From Megachile rotundata (lineage: Eukaryota; Arthropoda; Insecta; Hymenoptera; Megachilidae): DNA of 64,000 nt. The stretch is taken from contig NW_027473607.1 in assembly GCF_050947335.1 (NCBI RefSeq), forward strand, positions 145,502-209,501, in the 5' to 3' direction. The notes below the pieces were generated by a model, which saw only the letters and a list, made by a program, of their open reading frames with translations, ran no database searches and was not told where the DNA came from. Position numbers and translations under genes: made by a program. Positions within the stretch are counted from its first letter, which is position 1, and every line of letters starts with the position of its first letter. This document shows positions 27,901 through 41,993 of this stretch, in pieces.

Positions 27901-30900
27901 AATTGCCGTATTATCGATCATATAAGCATAATATGGCTAATAATATGAGGTAGATTGATAATAATAAGAGTAATAGGTATAGTAATTGTCGTTCTATCGA
28001 TCATATCTGCATAATATGGTTACTAATATGAGTTAGATTGATAATAGCGAGTGTAATAAGTATAGTAATTGTCGTTCTATCGATCATATAAGCATAATAT
28101 GGGTAATAATATGAGTTAGATTGATAATAATAAGAGTAAAGTGTATAGTAATTGTCGTCCTATCGATCATATAAGCATAATATGGCTAATAATATGAGTT
28201 AGATTGATAATAATAAGAGTAATAAGCATAGTATTTGTCGTTCTATCGGTCATATGACCATAATATGGCTAATAATACGAGTTAGATTGATAATAATGAG
28301 AGTAATAAGTATAGTAATTGTCGTTCTATCGATCATATCTGCATAATATGGTTAATAATATGAGTTAGATTGATAATAGTGAGTGTAATAAGTGTAGTAA
28401 TTGTCGTTCTATCGATCATATAAGCATAATATGGCTAATAATATGAGTTAGATTGATAATAATAAGAGTAATCAGTATAGAAATTGTCGTTCTATCGATC
28501 ATATAAGCATAATATGGCTAATGATATGAGTTAGATTGATAATAATAAGAGTAGTAAGTATAGTAATTGTCGTTCTATCGATCATATAAGCATAATATGG
28601 CTAATAATATGAGTTAGATCGATAATAATAAGAGTAATAAGTATAGTTATTGTCGTCATATCGATCATATCTGCATAATATGGTTAATAATATGAGTTAG
28701 ATTCATAATAGTGAGTGTAATAAGTATAGTAATTGTCGTTCTATTGGTCATATGACCATAATATGGCTAATAATATGAGTTAGATTGATAATAATAAGAG
28801 TACTGAGTATAGTAATTGTCGTTCTATCGATCATATAAGCATAATATGGCTAATGATATGAGTTAGATTGATAATAATAAGAGTAATTAGTATGGTAATG
28901 GTCGTTCTATCGATCATATCTGCATAATATGGTTAATAATATGAGTTAGATTGATAATAGCGAGTGTAATAAGTATAGTAATTGTCGTTCTATCGATCAC
29001 ATCTGCTTAATATGGTTAATAATATGAGTTGGATTGATAACAGTGAGTGTAATATGTGTAGTAATTGTCGTTCTATCGATCATATAAGCATAATATGGCT
29101 AATAATATGAGTTAGATTGATCATAATAAGAGTAATAAGTATAGGAATTGTCGTTCTATCGATCATATAAGCATAATATGGCTAATGATATGAGTTAGAT
29201 TGATAATAATAAGAGTAGTAAGTATAGTAATTGTCGTTCTATCGATAATATAAGCATAATATGGCTGATAATATGAGTTACATTGATAATAATAAGAGTA
29301 ATTAGTATAGTAATGGTCGTTCTATCGATCATATCTGCATAATATGGTTAATAATATGAGTTAGATTGATAATAGTGAGTTTAATAAGTATAGTAATTGT
29401 CGTTATATCGATCATATAAGCATAATATGGCTAATCATATGAGTTAGATTGATAATGATAAGAGTAGTAAGTATAGTAATTGTCGTTCTATCGATCATAT
29501 CTCCATAATATGGTTAGTAATATGAGTTAGATTGATAATAGTGAGTGTAATAAGTTTAGTAATTGTCGTTCTATCGATCATATAAGCATAATATGGCTAA
29601 TAATATGAGTTAGATTGATAATAATAAGAGCAGTAAGTATAGTAATTGTCATTCTATCGATCATGTAAGCATAATATGGCTAATAATATGGGTTAGATTG
29701 ATAACAGTGAGTGTAATAAGTATAGTAATTGTCGTTCTATCGAACCTTATGCATAATATGGCTAATAATATGAGTTATATTGATAATGATAAGAGTAGTA
29801 AGTATAGAAATTGTCGTTCTATCGATCATATCTCCATAGTATCGTTAGTAATATGAGTTAGATTGATAATAATAAGAGTAATGAGTATAGTAATTGTCGT
29901 CCTATCGATCATATAAGCATAATATGGCTAATAATATGAGTTAGATTAATAATACTAAGAGTAATCAGTATAGTAATTGTCGTTCTATCGGTCATATAAC
30001 CATAATATGGTTAATAATATGAGTTAGATTGATAATAGTGAGTGTAATAAGTATAGTAATTGTCGTTCTATCGATCATATAAACTCAATATGGCTAATAA
30101 TATGAGTTAGATTGATAATAATAAGAGTAATAAGTATAGTAACTGTCGTCCTATCGATCATATAAGCATAATATGGCTAATAATATGAGTTAGATTGATA
30201 ATAATAAGAGTAATAAGCATAGTAATTGTCGTTCTATCGATCATATAAGCATAATATGACTAATAATATGAGTTAGATTGAAAATAGTGAGTGTAATAAG
30301 TATATCAATGGTCGTTCTATCGATCATATAAGCACAATATGGCTAATAATATGAGTTAGATTGGTAATAATAAGAGTAATGAGTATAGTAATTGCCGTAC
30401 TATCGATCATATAAGCATAATATGGCTAATAATATGAGGTAGATTGATAATAATAAGAGTAATAGGTATAGTAATTGTCGTTCTATCGATCATATCTGCA
30501 TAATATGGTTACTAATATGAGTTAGATTGATAATAGCGAGTGTAATAAGTATAGTAATTGTCGTTCTATCGATCATATAAGCATAATATGGGTAATAATA
30601 TGAGTTAGATTGATAATAATAAGAGTAAAGTGTATAGTAATTGTCGTCCTATCGATCATATAAGCATAATATGGCTAATAATATGAGTTAGATTGATAAT
30701 AATAAGAGTAATAAGCATAGTATTTGTCGTTCTATCGATCATATAAGCATAATATGACTAATAATATGAGTTAGATTGATAACAGTGAGTGTAATAAGTA
30801 TAGTAATTGTCGTTCTATCGAACCTTATGCATAATATGGCTAATAATATGAGTTAGATTGATAATAGTGAGTGTAATAGGTATAGTAATTGTCGTTCTAT

Positions 30901-31351
30901 CGATCATGTAAGCACAATATGGTTAATAATATGAGTTAGATTGATAATAATAAGAGTAATAAGTATAGTAATTGTCGTTCTATCGATCATATATGCATAA
31001 TATGGGTAATAATATGAGTTAGATTGATAATAATAAGAGTAAAGTGTATAGTAATTGTCGTCCTATCGATCATATAAGCATAATATGGCTAATAATATGA
31101 GTTAGATTGATAATAATAAGAGTAATAAGCATAGTATTTGTCGTTCTATCGATCATATAAGCATAATATGACTAATAATATGTGTTAGATTGATAACAGT
31201 GAGTGTAATAAGTATAGTAATTGTCGTTCTATCGAACCTTATGCATAATATGGCTAATAATATGAGTTAGATTGATAATAATGAGAGTAATGAGTATAGT
31301 AATTGTCGTACTATCGATCATATCTGCATAATATGGCTAATAATATGAGTT

Positions 31352-32657
31352 AGATTGATAATGATAAGAGTAGTAAGTATAGTAATTGTCGTTCTATCGA
31401 TCATATCTCCATAATATGGTTAGTAATATGAGTTAGATTGATAATAGTGAGTGTAATAAGTTTAGTAATTGTCGTTCTATCGATCATATAAGCATAATAT
31501 GGCTAATAATATGAGTTAGATTGATAATAATAAGAGTAATAAGTATAGGAATTGTCGTTCTATCGATCATATAAGCATAATATGGCTAATGATATGAGTT
31601 AAATTGATAATAATAAGAGTAGTAAGTATAGTAATTGTCGTTCTATCGATCATATAAGCATAATATGGCTGATAATATGAGTTACATTGATAATAATAAG
31701 AGCAATTAGTATAGTAATGGTCGTTCTATCGATCATATCTGCATAATATGGTTAATAATATGTGTTAGATTGATAATAATAAGAGTAATAAGTATAGTAC
31801 TTGTCGTTCTACAGATCACATAAGCATAATATGGCTAATAATATGAGTTAGATTGATAATAGTAAGAGTAATGAGTATAGTAATTGTCGTCCTATCGATC
31901 ATATAAGCATAATATGGCTAATGATATGAGTTAGATTGATAATAATAAGAGTAGTAAGTATAGTAATTGTCGTTCTATCGATCATATAAGCATAATATGG
32001 CTAATAATTTGAGTTAGATTCATAATATAAGAGTAATAAGTATAGCAATTGTCGTTCTATCGATCACATCTGCTTAATATGGTTAATAATATGAGTTGGA
32101 TTGATAACAGTGAGTGTAATAAGTATAGTAATTGTCGTTCTATCGACCATATAAGCATAATATGGCTAATAATATGAGTTAGATTGATAATAATAAGACT
32201 AATAAGTACAGTAATTGTCGTTCTATCGATCATACAAGCATAGTATGGCTCATAATATGTGTTACATTGATAATAATAAGAGTAATAAGTATAGTACTTG
32301 TCGTTCTACAGATCACATAAGCATAATATGGCTAATAATATGAGTTAGATTGATAATAATAAGAGTAATGAGTATAGTAATTGTCGTCCTATCGATCATA
32401 CAAGCATAGTATGGCTCATAATATCAGTCAGATTGATAAAAGTAAGAGTAATAAGTATAGTAATTGTCGTTCTATAGATCATATCTGCATAATATGGTTA
32501 ATAATATGAGTTAGATTGATAATAATAAGAGTAAAAAGTATATTAATTGTCGTTCCATCGATCATATAAGCATAATATGGCTAATAATATGGGTTGGATT
32601 GATAATAATAAGACTAATAAGTATAGTAATTGTCGTTCTATTGATCATACAAGCATA
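31352..32657 (+). repeat. Module U, copy 2 (block B)
   Basis: This matches 10535-11840 at offset 20,817 with the same rare variants and the 82-bp monomer at 32016. It also matches 38316-39621 at offset 6,964. It is followed by the AGATCGATAATAATAAG monomer, as in block A. Confidence 0.8.
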
Positions 32658-35600
32658 ATATGGCTAATAATATGAGTTAGATCGATAATAATAAGAGTAA
32701 TAAGTATAGTTATTGTCGTCATATCGATCATATCTGCATAATATGGTTAATAATATGAGTTAGATTCATAATAGTGAGTGTAATAAGTATAGTAATTGTC
32801 GTTCTATTGGTCATATGACCATAATATGGCTAATAATATGAGTTAGATTGATAATAATAAGAGTACTGAGTATAGTAATTGTCGTTCTATCGATCATATA
32901 AGCATAATATGGCTAATGATATGAGTTAGATTGATAATAATAAGAGTAATTAGTATGGTAATGGTCGTTCTATCGATCATATCTGCATAATATGGTTAAT
33001 AATATGAGTTAGATTGATAATAGCGAGTGTAATAAGTATAGTAATTGTCGTTCTATCGATCACATCTGCTTAATATGGTTAATAATATGAGTTGGATTGA
33101 TAACAGTGAGTGTAATATGTGTAGTAATTGTCGTTCTATCGATCATATAAGCATAATATGGCTAATAATATGAGTTAGATTGATCATAATAAGAGTAATA
33201 AGTATAGGAATTGTCGTTCTATCGATCATATAAGCATAATATGGCTAATGATATGAGTTAGATTGATAATAATAAGAGTAGTAAGTATAGTAATTGTCGT
33301 TCTATCGATAATATAAGCATAATATGGCTGATAATATGAGTTACATTGATAATAATAAGAGTAATTAGTATAGTAATGGTCGTTCTATCGATCATATCTG
33401 CATAATATGGTTAATAATATGAGTTAGATTGATAATAGTGAGTTTAATAAGTATAGTAATTGTCGTTATATCGATCATATAAGCATAATATGGCTAATCA
33501 TATGAGTTAGATTGATAATGATAAGAGTAGTAAGTATAGTAATTGTCGTTCTATCGATCATATCTCCATAATATGGTTAGTAATATGAGTTAGATTGATA
33601 ATAGTGAGTGTAATAAGTTTAGTAATTGTCGTTCTATCGATCATATAAGCATAATATGGCTAATAATATGAGTTAGATTGATAATAATAAGAGCAGTAAG
33701 TATAGTAATTGTCATTCTATCGATCATGTAAGCATAATATGGCTAATAATATGGGTTAGATTGATAACAGTGAGTGTAATAAGTATAGTAATTGTCGTTC
33801 TATCGAACCTTATGCATAATATGGCTAATAATATGAGTTATATTGATAATGATAAGAGTAGTAAGTATAGAAATTGTCGTTCTATCGATCATATCTCCAT
33901 AGTATGGTTAGTAATATGAGTTAGATTGATAATAATAAGAGTAATGAGTATAGTAATTGTCGTCCTATCGATCATATAAGCATAATATGGCTAATAATAT
34001 GAGTTAGATTGATAATAATAAGAGTAATAAGCATAGTAATTGTCGTTCTATCGATCATATAAGCATAATATGACTAATAATATGAGTTAGATTGAAAATA
34101 GTGAGTGTAATAAGTATATCAATTGTCGTTCTATCGATCATATAAGCACAATATGGCTAATAATATGAGTTAGATTGATAATAATAAGAGTAATGAGTAT
34201 AGTAATTGCCGTACTATCGATCATATAAGCATAATATGGCTAATAATATGAGGTAGATTGATAATAATAAGAGTAATAGGTATAGTAATTGTCGTTCTAT
34301 CGATCATATCTGCATAATATGGTTACTAATATGAGTTAGATTGATAATAGCGAGTGTAATAAGTATAGTAATTGTCGTTCTATCGATCATATAAGCATAA
34401 TATGGGTAATAATATGAGTTAGATTGATAATAATAAGAGTAAAGTGTATAGTAATTGTCGTCCTATCGATCATATAAGCATAATATGGCTAATAATATGA
34501 GTTAGATTGATAATAATAAGAGTAATAAGCATAGTATTTGTCGTTCTATCGATCATATAAGCATAATATGACTAATAATATGAGTTAGATTGATAACAGT
34601 GAGTGTAATAAGTATAGTAATTGTCGTTCTATCGAACCTTATGCATAATATGGCTAATAATATGAGTTAGATTGATAATAGTGAGTGTAATAGGTATAGT
34701 AATTGTCGTTCTATCGATCATGTAAGCACAATATGGTTAATAATATGAGTTAGATTGATAATAATAAGAGTAATAAGTATAGTAATTGTCGTTCTATCGA
34801 TCATATATGCATAATATGGGTAATAATATGAGTTAGATTGATAATAATAAGAGTAAAGTGTATAGTAATTGTCGCCCTATCGATCATATAAGCATAATAT
34901 GGCTAATAATATGAGTTAGATTGATAATAATAAGAGTAATAAGCATAGTATTTGTCGTTCTATCGATCATATAAGCATAATATGACTAATAATATGTGTT
35001 AGATTGATAACAGTGAGTGTAATAAGTATAGTAATTGTCGTTCTATCGAACCTTATGCATAATATGGCTAATAATATGAGTTAGATTGATAATAATGAGA
35101 GTAATGAGTATAGTAATTGTCGTACTATCGATCATATCTGCATAATATGGCTAATAATATGAGTTATATTGATAATGATAAGAGTAGTAAGTATAGAAAT
35201 TGTCGTTCTATCGATCATATCTCCATAGTATGGTTAGTAATATGAGTTAGATTGATAATAATAAGAGTAATGAGTATAGTAATTGTCGTCCTATCGATCA
35301 TATAAGCATAATATGGCTAATAATATGAGTTAGATTAATAATACTAAGAGTAATCAGTATAGTAATTGTCGTTCTATCGGTCATATAACCATAATATGGT
35401 TAATAATATGAGTTAGATTGATAATAGTGAGTGTAATAAGTATAGTAATTGTCGTTCTATCGATCATATAAACTCAATATGGCTAATAATATGAGTTAGA
35501 TTGATAATAATAAGAGTAATAAGTATAGTAACTGTCGTCCTATCGATCATATAAGCATAATATGGCTAATAATATGAGTTAGATTGATAATAATAAGAGT

Positions 35601-38315
35601 AATAAGCATAGTAATTGTCGTTCTATCGATCATATAAGCATAATATGACTAATAATATGAGTTAGATTGAAAATAGTGAGTGTAATAAGTATATCAATTG
35701 TCGTTCTATCGATCATATAAGCACAATATGGCTAATAATATGAGTTAGATTGATAATAATAAGAGTAATGAGTATAGTAATTGCCGTACTATCGATCATA
35801 TAAGCATAATATGGCTAATAATATGAGGTAGATTGATAATAATAAGAGTAATAGGTATAGTAATTGTCGTTCTATCGATCATATCTGCATAATATGGTTA
35901 CTAATATGAGTTAGATTGATAATAGCGAGTGTAATAAGTATAGTAATTGTCGTTCTATCGATCATATAAGCATAATATGGGTAATAATATGAGTTAGATT
36001 GATAATAATAAGAGTAAAGTGTATAGTAATTGTCGTCCTATCGATCATATAAGCATAATATGGCTAATAATATGAGTTAGATTGATAATAATAAGAGTAA
36101 TAAGCATAGTATTTGTCGTTCTATCGATCATATAAGCATAATATGACTAATAATATGAGTTAGATTGATAACAGTGAGTGTAATAAGTATAGTAATTGTC
36201 GTTCTATCGAACCTTATGCATAATATGGCTAATAATATGAGTTAGATTGATAATAGTGAGTGTAATAGGTATAGTAATTGTCGTTCTATCGATCATGTAA
36301 GCACAATATGGTTAATAATATGAGTTAGATTGATAATAATAAGAGTAATAAGTATAGTAATTGTCGTTCTATCGATCATATATGCATAATATGGGTAATA
36401 ATATGAGTTAGATTGATAATAATAAGAGTAAAGTGTATAGTAATTGTCGTCCTATCGATCATATAAGCATAATATGGCTAATAATATGAGTTAGATTGAT
36501 AATAATAAGAGTAATAAGCATAGTATTTGTCGTTCTATCGATCATATAAGCATAATATGACTAATAATATGTGTTAGATTGATAACAGTGAGTGTAATAA
36601 GTATAGTAATTGTCGTTCTATCGAACCTTATGCATAATATGGCTAATAATATGAGTTAGATTGATAATAATGAGAGTAATGAGTATAGTAATTGTCGTAC
36701 TATCGATCATATCTGCATAATATGGCTAATAATATGAGTTATATTGATAATGATAAGAGTAGTAAGTATAGAAATTGTCGTTCTATCGATCATATCTCCA
36801 TAGTATGGTTAGTAATATGAGTTAGATTGATAATAATAAGAGTAATGAGTATAGTAATTGTCGTCCTATCGATCATATAAGCATAATATGGCTAATAATA
36901 TGAGTTAGATTAATAATACTAAGAGTAATCAGTATAGTAATTGTCGTTCTATCGGTCATATAACCATAATATGGTTAATAATATGAGTTAGATTGATAAT
37001 AGTGAGTGTAATAAGTATAGTAATTGTCGTTCTATCGATCATATAAACTCAATATGGCTAATAATATGAGTTAGATTGATAATAATAAGAGTAATAAGTA
37101 TAGTAACTGTCGTCCTATCGATCATATAAGCATAATATGGCTAATAATATGAGTTAGATTGATAATAATAAGAGTAATAAGCATAGTAATTGTCGTTCTA
37201 TCGATCATATAAGCATAATATGACTAATAATATGAGTTAGATTGAAAATAGTGAGTGTAATAAGTATATCAATTGTCGTTCTATCGATCATATAAGCACA
37301 ATATGGCTAATAATATGAGTTAGATTGATAATAATAAGAGTAATGAGTATAGTAATTGCCGTACTATCGATCATATAAGCATAATATGGCTAATAATATG
37401 AGGTAGATTGATAATAATAAGAGTAATAGGTATAGTAATTGTCGTTCTATCGATCATATCTGCATAATATGGTTACTAATATGAGTTAGATTGATAATAG
37501 CGAGTGTAATAAGTATAGTAATTGTCGTTCTATCGATCATATAAGCATAATATGGGTAATAATATGAGTTAGATTGATAATAATAAGAGTAAAGTGTATA
37601 GTAATTGTCGTCCTATCGATCATATAAGCATAATATGGCTAATAATATGAGTTAGATTGATAATAATAAGAGTAATAAGCATAGTATTTGTCGTTCTATC
37701 GATCATATAAGCATAATATGACTAATAATATGAGTTAGATTGATAACAGTGAGTGTAATAAGTATAGTAATTGTCGTTCTATCGAACCTTATGCATAATA
37801 TGGCTAATAATATGAGTTAGATTGATAATAGTGAGTGTAATAGGTATAGTAATTGTCGTTCTATCGATCATGTAAGCACAATATGGTTAATAATATGAGT
37901 TAGATTGATAATAATAAGAGTAATAAGTATAGTAATTGTCGTTCTATCGATCATATATGCATAATATGGGTAATAATATGAGTTAGATTGATAATAATAA
38001 GAGTAAAGTGTATAGTAATTGTCGTCCTATCGATCATATAAGCATAATATGGCTAATAATATGAGTTAGATTGATAATAATAAGAGTAATAAGCATAGTA
38101 TTTGTCGTTCTATCGATCATATAAGCATAATATGACTAATAATATGTGTTAGATTGATAACAGTGAGTGTAATAAGTATAGTAATTGTCGTTCTATCGAA
38201 CCTTATGCATAATATGGCTAATAATATGAGTTAGATTGATAATAATGAGAGTAATGAGTATAGTAATTGTCGTACTATCGATCATATCTGCATAATATGG
38301 CTAATAATATGAGTT

Positions 38316-39621
38316 AGATTGATAATGATAAGAGTAGTAAGTATAGTAATTGTCGTTCTATCGATCATATCTCCATAATATGGTTAGTAATATGAGTTAG
38401 ATTGATAATAGTGAGTGTAATAAGTTTAGTAATTGTCGTTCTATCGATCATATAAGCATAATATGGCTAATAATATGAGTTAGATTGATAATAATAAGAG
38501 TAATAAGTATAGGAATTGTCGTTCTATCGATCATATAAGCATAATATGGCTAATGATATGAGTTAAATTGATAATAATAAGAGTAGTAAGTATAGTAATT
38601 GTCGTTCTATCGATCATATAAGCATAATATGGCTGATAATATGAGTTACATTGATAATAATAAGAGCAATTAGTATAGTAATGGTCGTTCTATCGATCAT
38701 ATCTGCATAATATGGTTAATAATATGTGTTAGATTGATAATAATAAGAGTAATAAGTATAGTACTTGTCGTTCTACAGATCACATAAGCATAATATGGCT
38801 AATAATATGAGTTAGATTGATAATAGTAAGAGTAATGAGTATAGTAATTGTCGTCCTATCGATCATATAAGCATAATATGGCTAATGATATGAGTTAGAT
38901 TGATAATAATAAGAGTAGTAAGTATAGTAATTGTCGTTCTATCGATCATATAAGCATAATATGGCTAATAATTTGAGTTAGATTCATAATATAAGAGTAA
39001 TAAGTATAGCAATTGTCGTTCTATCGATCACATCTGCTTAATATGGTTAATAATATGAGTTGGATTGATAACAGTGAGTGTAATAAGTATAGTAATTGTC
39101 GTTCTATCGACCATATAAGCATAATATGGCTAATAATATGAGTTAGATTGATAATAATAAGACTAATAAGTACAGTAATTGTCGTTCTATCGATCATACA
39201 AGCATAGTATGGCTCATAATATGTGTTACATTGATAATAATAAGAGTAATAAGTATAGTACTTGTCGTTCTACAGATCACATAAGCATAATATGGCTAAT
39301 AATATGAGTTAGATTGATAATAATAAGAGTAATGAGTATAGTAATTGTCGTCCTATCGATCATACAAGCATAGTATGGCTCATAATATCAGTCAGATTGA
39401 TAAAAGTAAGAGTAATAAGTATAGTAATTGTCGTTCTATAGATCATATCTGCATAATATGGTTAATAATATGAGTTAGATTGATAATAATAAGAGTAAAA
39501 AGTATATTAATTGTCGTTCCATCGATCATATAAGCATAATATGGCTAATAATATGGGTTGGATTGATAATAATAAGACTAATAAGTATAGTAATTGTCGT
39601 TCTATTGATCATACAAGCATA
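38316..39621 (+). repeat. Module U, copy 3 (end of left domain)
   Basis: The third copy lies directly after the 19-monomer series of block B. It matches 31352-32657 at offset 6,964 up to 39621, then reads CATAGTATGGCTC where copies 1 and 2 read CATAATATGGCTA. Instead of returning to the 30-monomer order, it leads into the 332-bp tetramers. Confidence 0.8.
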
Positions 39622-40223
39622 GTATGGCTCATAATATGTGTTAGATTGATAATAATAAGAGTAATAAGTATAGTACTTGTCGTTCTACAGATCGCATAAG
39701 CATAATATGGCTAATAATATGAGTTAGATTGATAATAATAAGAGCAATATGTATAGTAATTGTCGTTCTATCGATCATATCTGCATAATATGGTTAATAA
39801 TATGAGTGAGATTGATAATAATAAGAGTAATAAGTATAGTAATTGTCGTCCTATCGATCATATAAGCATAATATGACTAATAATATGGGTTGGATTGATA
39901 ATAATAAGACTAATAAGTATAGTAATTGTCGTTCTATTGATCATACAAGCATAGTATGGCTCATAATATGTGTTAGATTGATAATAATAAGAGTAATAAG
40001 TATAGTACTTGTCGTTCTACAGATCACATAAGCATAATATGGCTAATAATATGAGTTAGATTGATAATAATAAGAGCAATATGTATAGTAATTGTCGTCC
40101 TATCGATCATATCTGCATAATATGGTTAATAATATGAGTGAGATTGATAATAATAAGAGTAATAAGTATAGTAATTGTCGTCCTATCGATCATACAAGCA
40201 TAGTATGGCTCATAATATGTGTT
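39560..40223 (+). repeat. Two four-monomer units (332 bp each)
   Basis: A tetramer starting GGATTGATAATAATAAGAC is seen at 39560 and 39892, exactly 332 bp apart (4 x 83). It is made of a CATACAAGCATAGTATGG monomer, a GTACTTGTCG/CTACAGATC monomer, an AGCAATATGTATAG monomer and a GAGTGAGATTG monomer. The second copy fades near 40190, where CATACAAGCATAGTATGG returns one monomer early (a 249-bp spacing). The stop-free stretches of 62 codons here are by-products of this pattern. Confidence 0.8.
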
Positions 40224-41993
40224 AGATTGATAATAATAAGAGTAATGAGTATAGTAATTGTCGTTCTATCGATCACATAAGCATAATATGGCTAATAATA
40301 TGAGTTAGATTAATAATAATAACAGTAAAAAGTATAGTAATTGTCGTTCTATCGATCATATAAGCATAATATGGCTAATAATATGAGTTAGATTGATAAT
40401 AATAAGACTAATAAGTATAGTAATTGTCGTTCTATCGATCATACAAGCATAGTATGGCTCATAATATCAGTCAGATTGATAAAAGTAAGAGTAATAAGTA
40501 TAGTAATTGTCGTTCTATCGATCATATCTGCATAATATGGTTAATAATATGAGTTAGATTGATAATAATAAAAGTAATATGTATAGTAATTGTAGTTCTA
40601 TCGATCATATAAGCATAATATGGCTAATAATATTAGTTAGATTGATAATAATAAGCGTAATAAGTATAGTAATTATCGTTCTACCGATGATATAAGCATA
40701 ATATGGCTAATAATATGAGTTAGGTTGATAATAATAAGAGTAGTAAGTATAGTAATTGTCGTTCTATCGATCATATCTGCATAATATGGTTAATAATATG
40801 AGTTAGATTGATGATAATAAGAGTAGTAAGTATAGTAATTGTCGTTCTACCGATCATATAAGCATAATATGGCTAATAATATGAGTTAGGTTGATAATAA
40901 TAAGAGTAAAAAGTATAGTAATTGTCGTTCTATCGATCATATAGGTATAATATGGCTAATAATATGAGTTAGATTGATAATAATAAGAGTAATGAGTATA
41001 GTAATTGTCGTTCTATCGATCATATAAGCATAATGTGGCTAATAATATGAGTTAGATTGATAATAATAAGAGTAATAAGTATAGAAATTGTAGTTCTATC
41101 GATCATATAAGCATAATATGGCTAATAATATGAGTTAGATTGATAATAATAGGAGTAATAAGTATAGTAATTATCGTTCTACCCATCATATAAGCATAAT
41201 ATAACTAATAATATGAGTTAGATTGATAATAATAAGAGTAATGAGTATAGTAATTGTCGTTCTATCGATCATATACGCTGAATATGGCTAATAATATGAG
41301 TTAGATTGATAATAATAAGAGTAATAAGTATAGTAATTGTCGTTCTATCGATCATATAAGCATAATATGACTAATAATATGAGTTAGATTGATAACAGTG
41401 AGTGTAATAAGTATAGTAATTGTCGTTCTATCGAACCTTATGCATAATATGGCTAATAATATGAGTTAGATTGATAATAGTGAGTGTAATAAGTATAGTA
41501 ATTGTCGTTCTATCGATCATATAAGCACAATATGGCTAATAATATGAGTTAGATTGATAATAGTAAGAGTAATGAGTATAGTAATTGTCGTTCCACCGAT
41601 CATACGAGCATAATGTGGCTAATAATATGAGTTAGATTGATAATAATAGGAGTAATAAGTATAGTAATTATCGTTCTACCGATCATATAAGCATAATATG
41701 ACTAATAATATGAGTTAGATTGATAATAATAAGAGTAATGAGTATAGTAATCGTCGTCCTATCGATCATATAAGCATAATATGGCTAATAATATGAGTTA
41801 GATTAATAATACTAAGCGTAATCAGTATAGTAATTGTCGTTCTATCGGTCATATAACCATAATATAGCTTAATAATATGAGTTAGATTGATAATAGTGAG
41901 TGTAATAAGTATAGTAATTGTCGTTCTATCGATCATATAAGCTCAATATGGCTAATAGTATGAGTTAGATTGATAATAATAAGAGTAATAAGT
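40224..41993 (+). repeat. Transition zone of mixed monomers
   Basis: About 21 monomers without a long-range partner that I could find nearby. They mix left-domain-like forms (CATACAAGCATAGTATGG) with right-domain-like forms (ATAGGAGTAATAAG, TTATCGTTCTACCG, CATATAGGTATAATATGG, CATATACGCTGAATATGG). Several of the latter recur near 50700-51070. No gene or foreign sequence is visible. Confidence 0.75.

Larger units (their letters stand above)
20071..38410 (+). repeat. Segmental duplication, block B
   Basis: This is the second copy of block A, with the same order of marker monomers throughout. Examples are the TATTGGTAATAATATG and CAGTATCG markers at the start (229-271 in A) and the TCCATAGTATCG marker inside (4620 and 9015 in A). 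Private changes seen are G at 30310 and C at 34875. It differs from A by one extra tandem copy of nine monomers at 24221-24967. Inference: near identity over about 17.6 kb implies a recent unequal exchange or copying event, or an assembly artefact. Confidence 0.9.

Noticed and set aside
39511..40280. 62-codon open frames on the plus strand at 39511, 39843, 40092 and again at 61176
   Set aside because: They are stop-free chance frames in the tetramer zone and a similar monomer run. Their spacing (332 and 249 bp) is the monomer multiple, and the products are low-complexity translations of the repeat.
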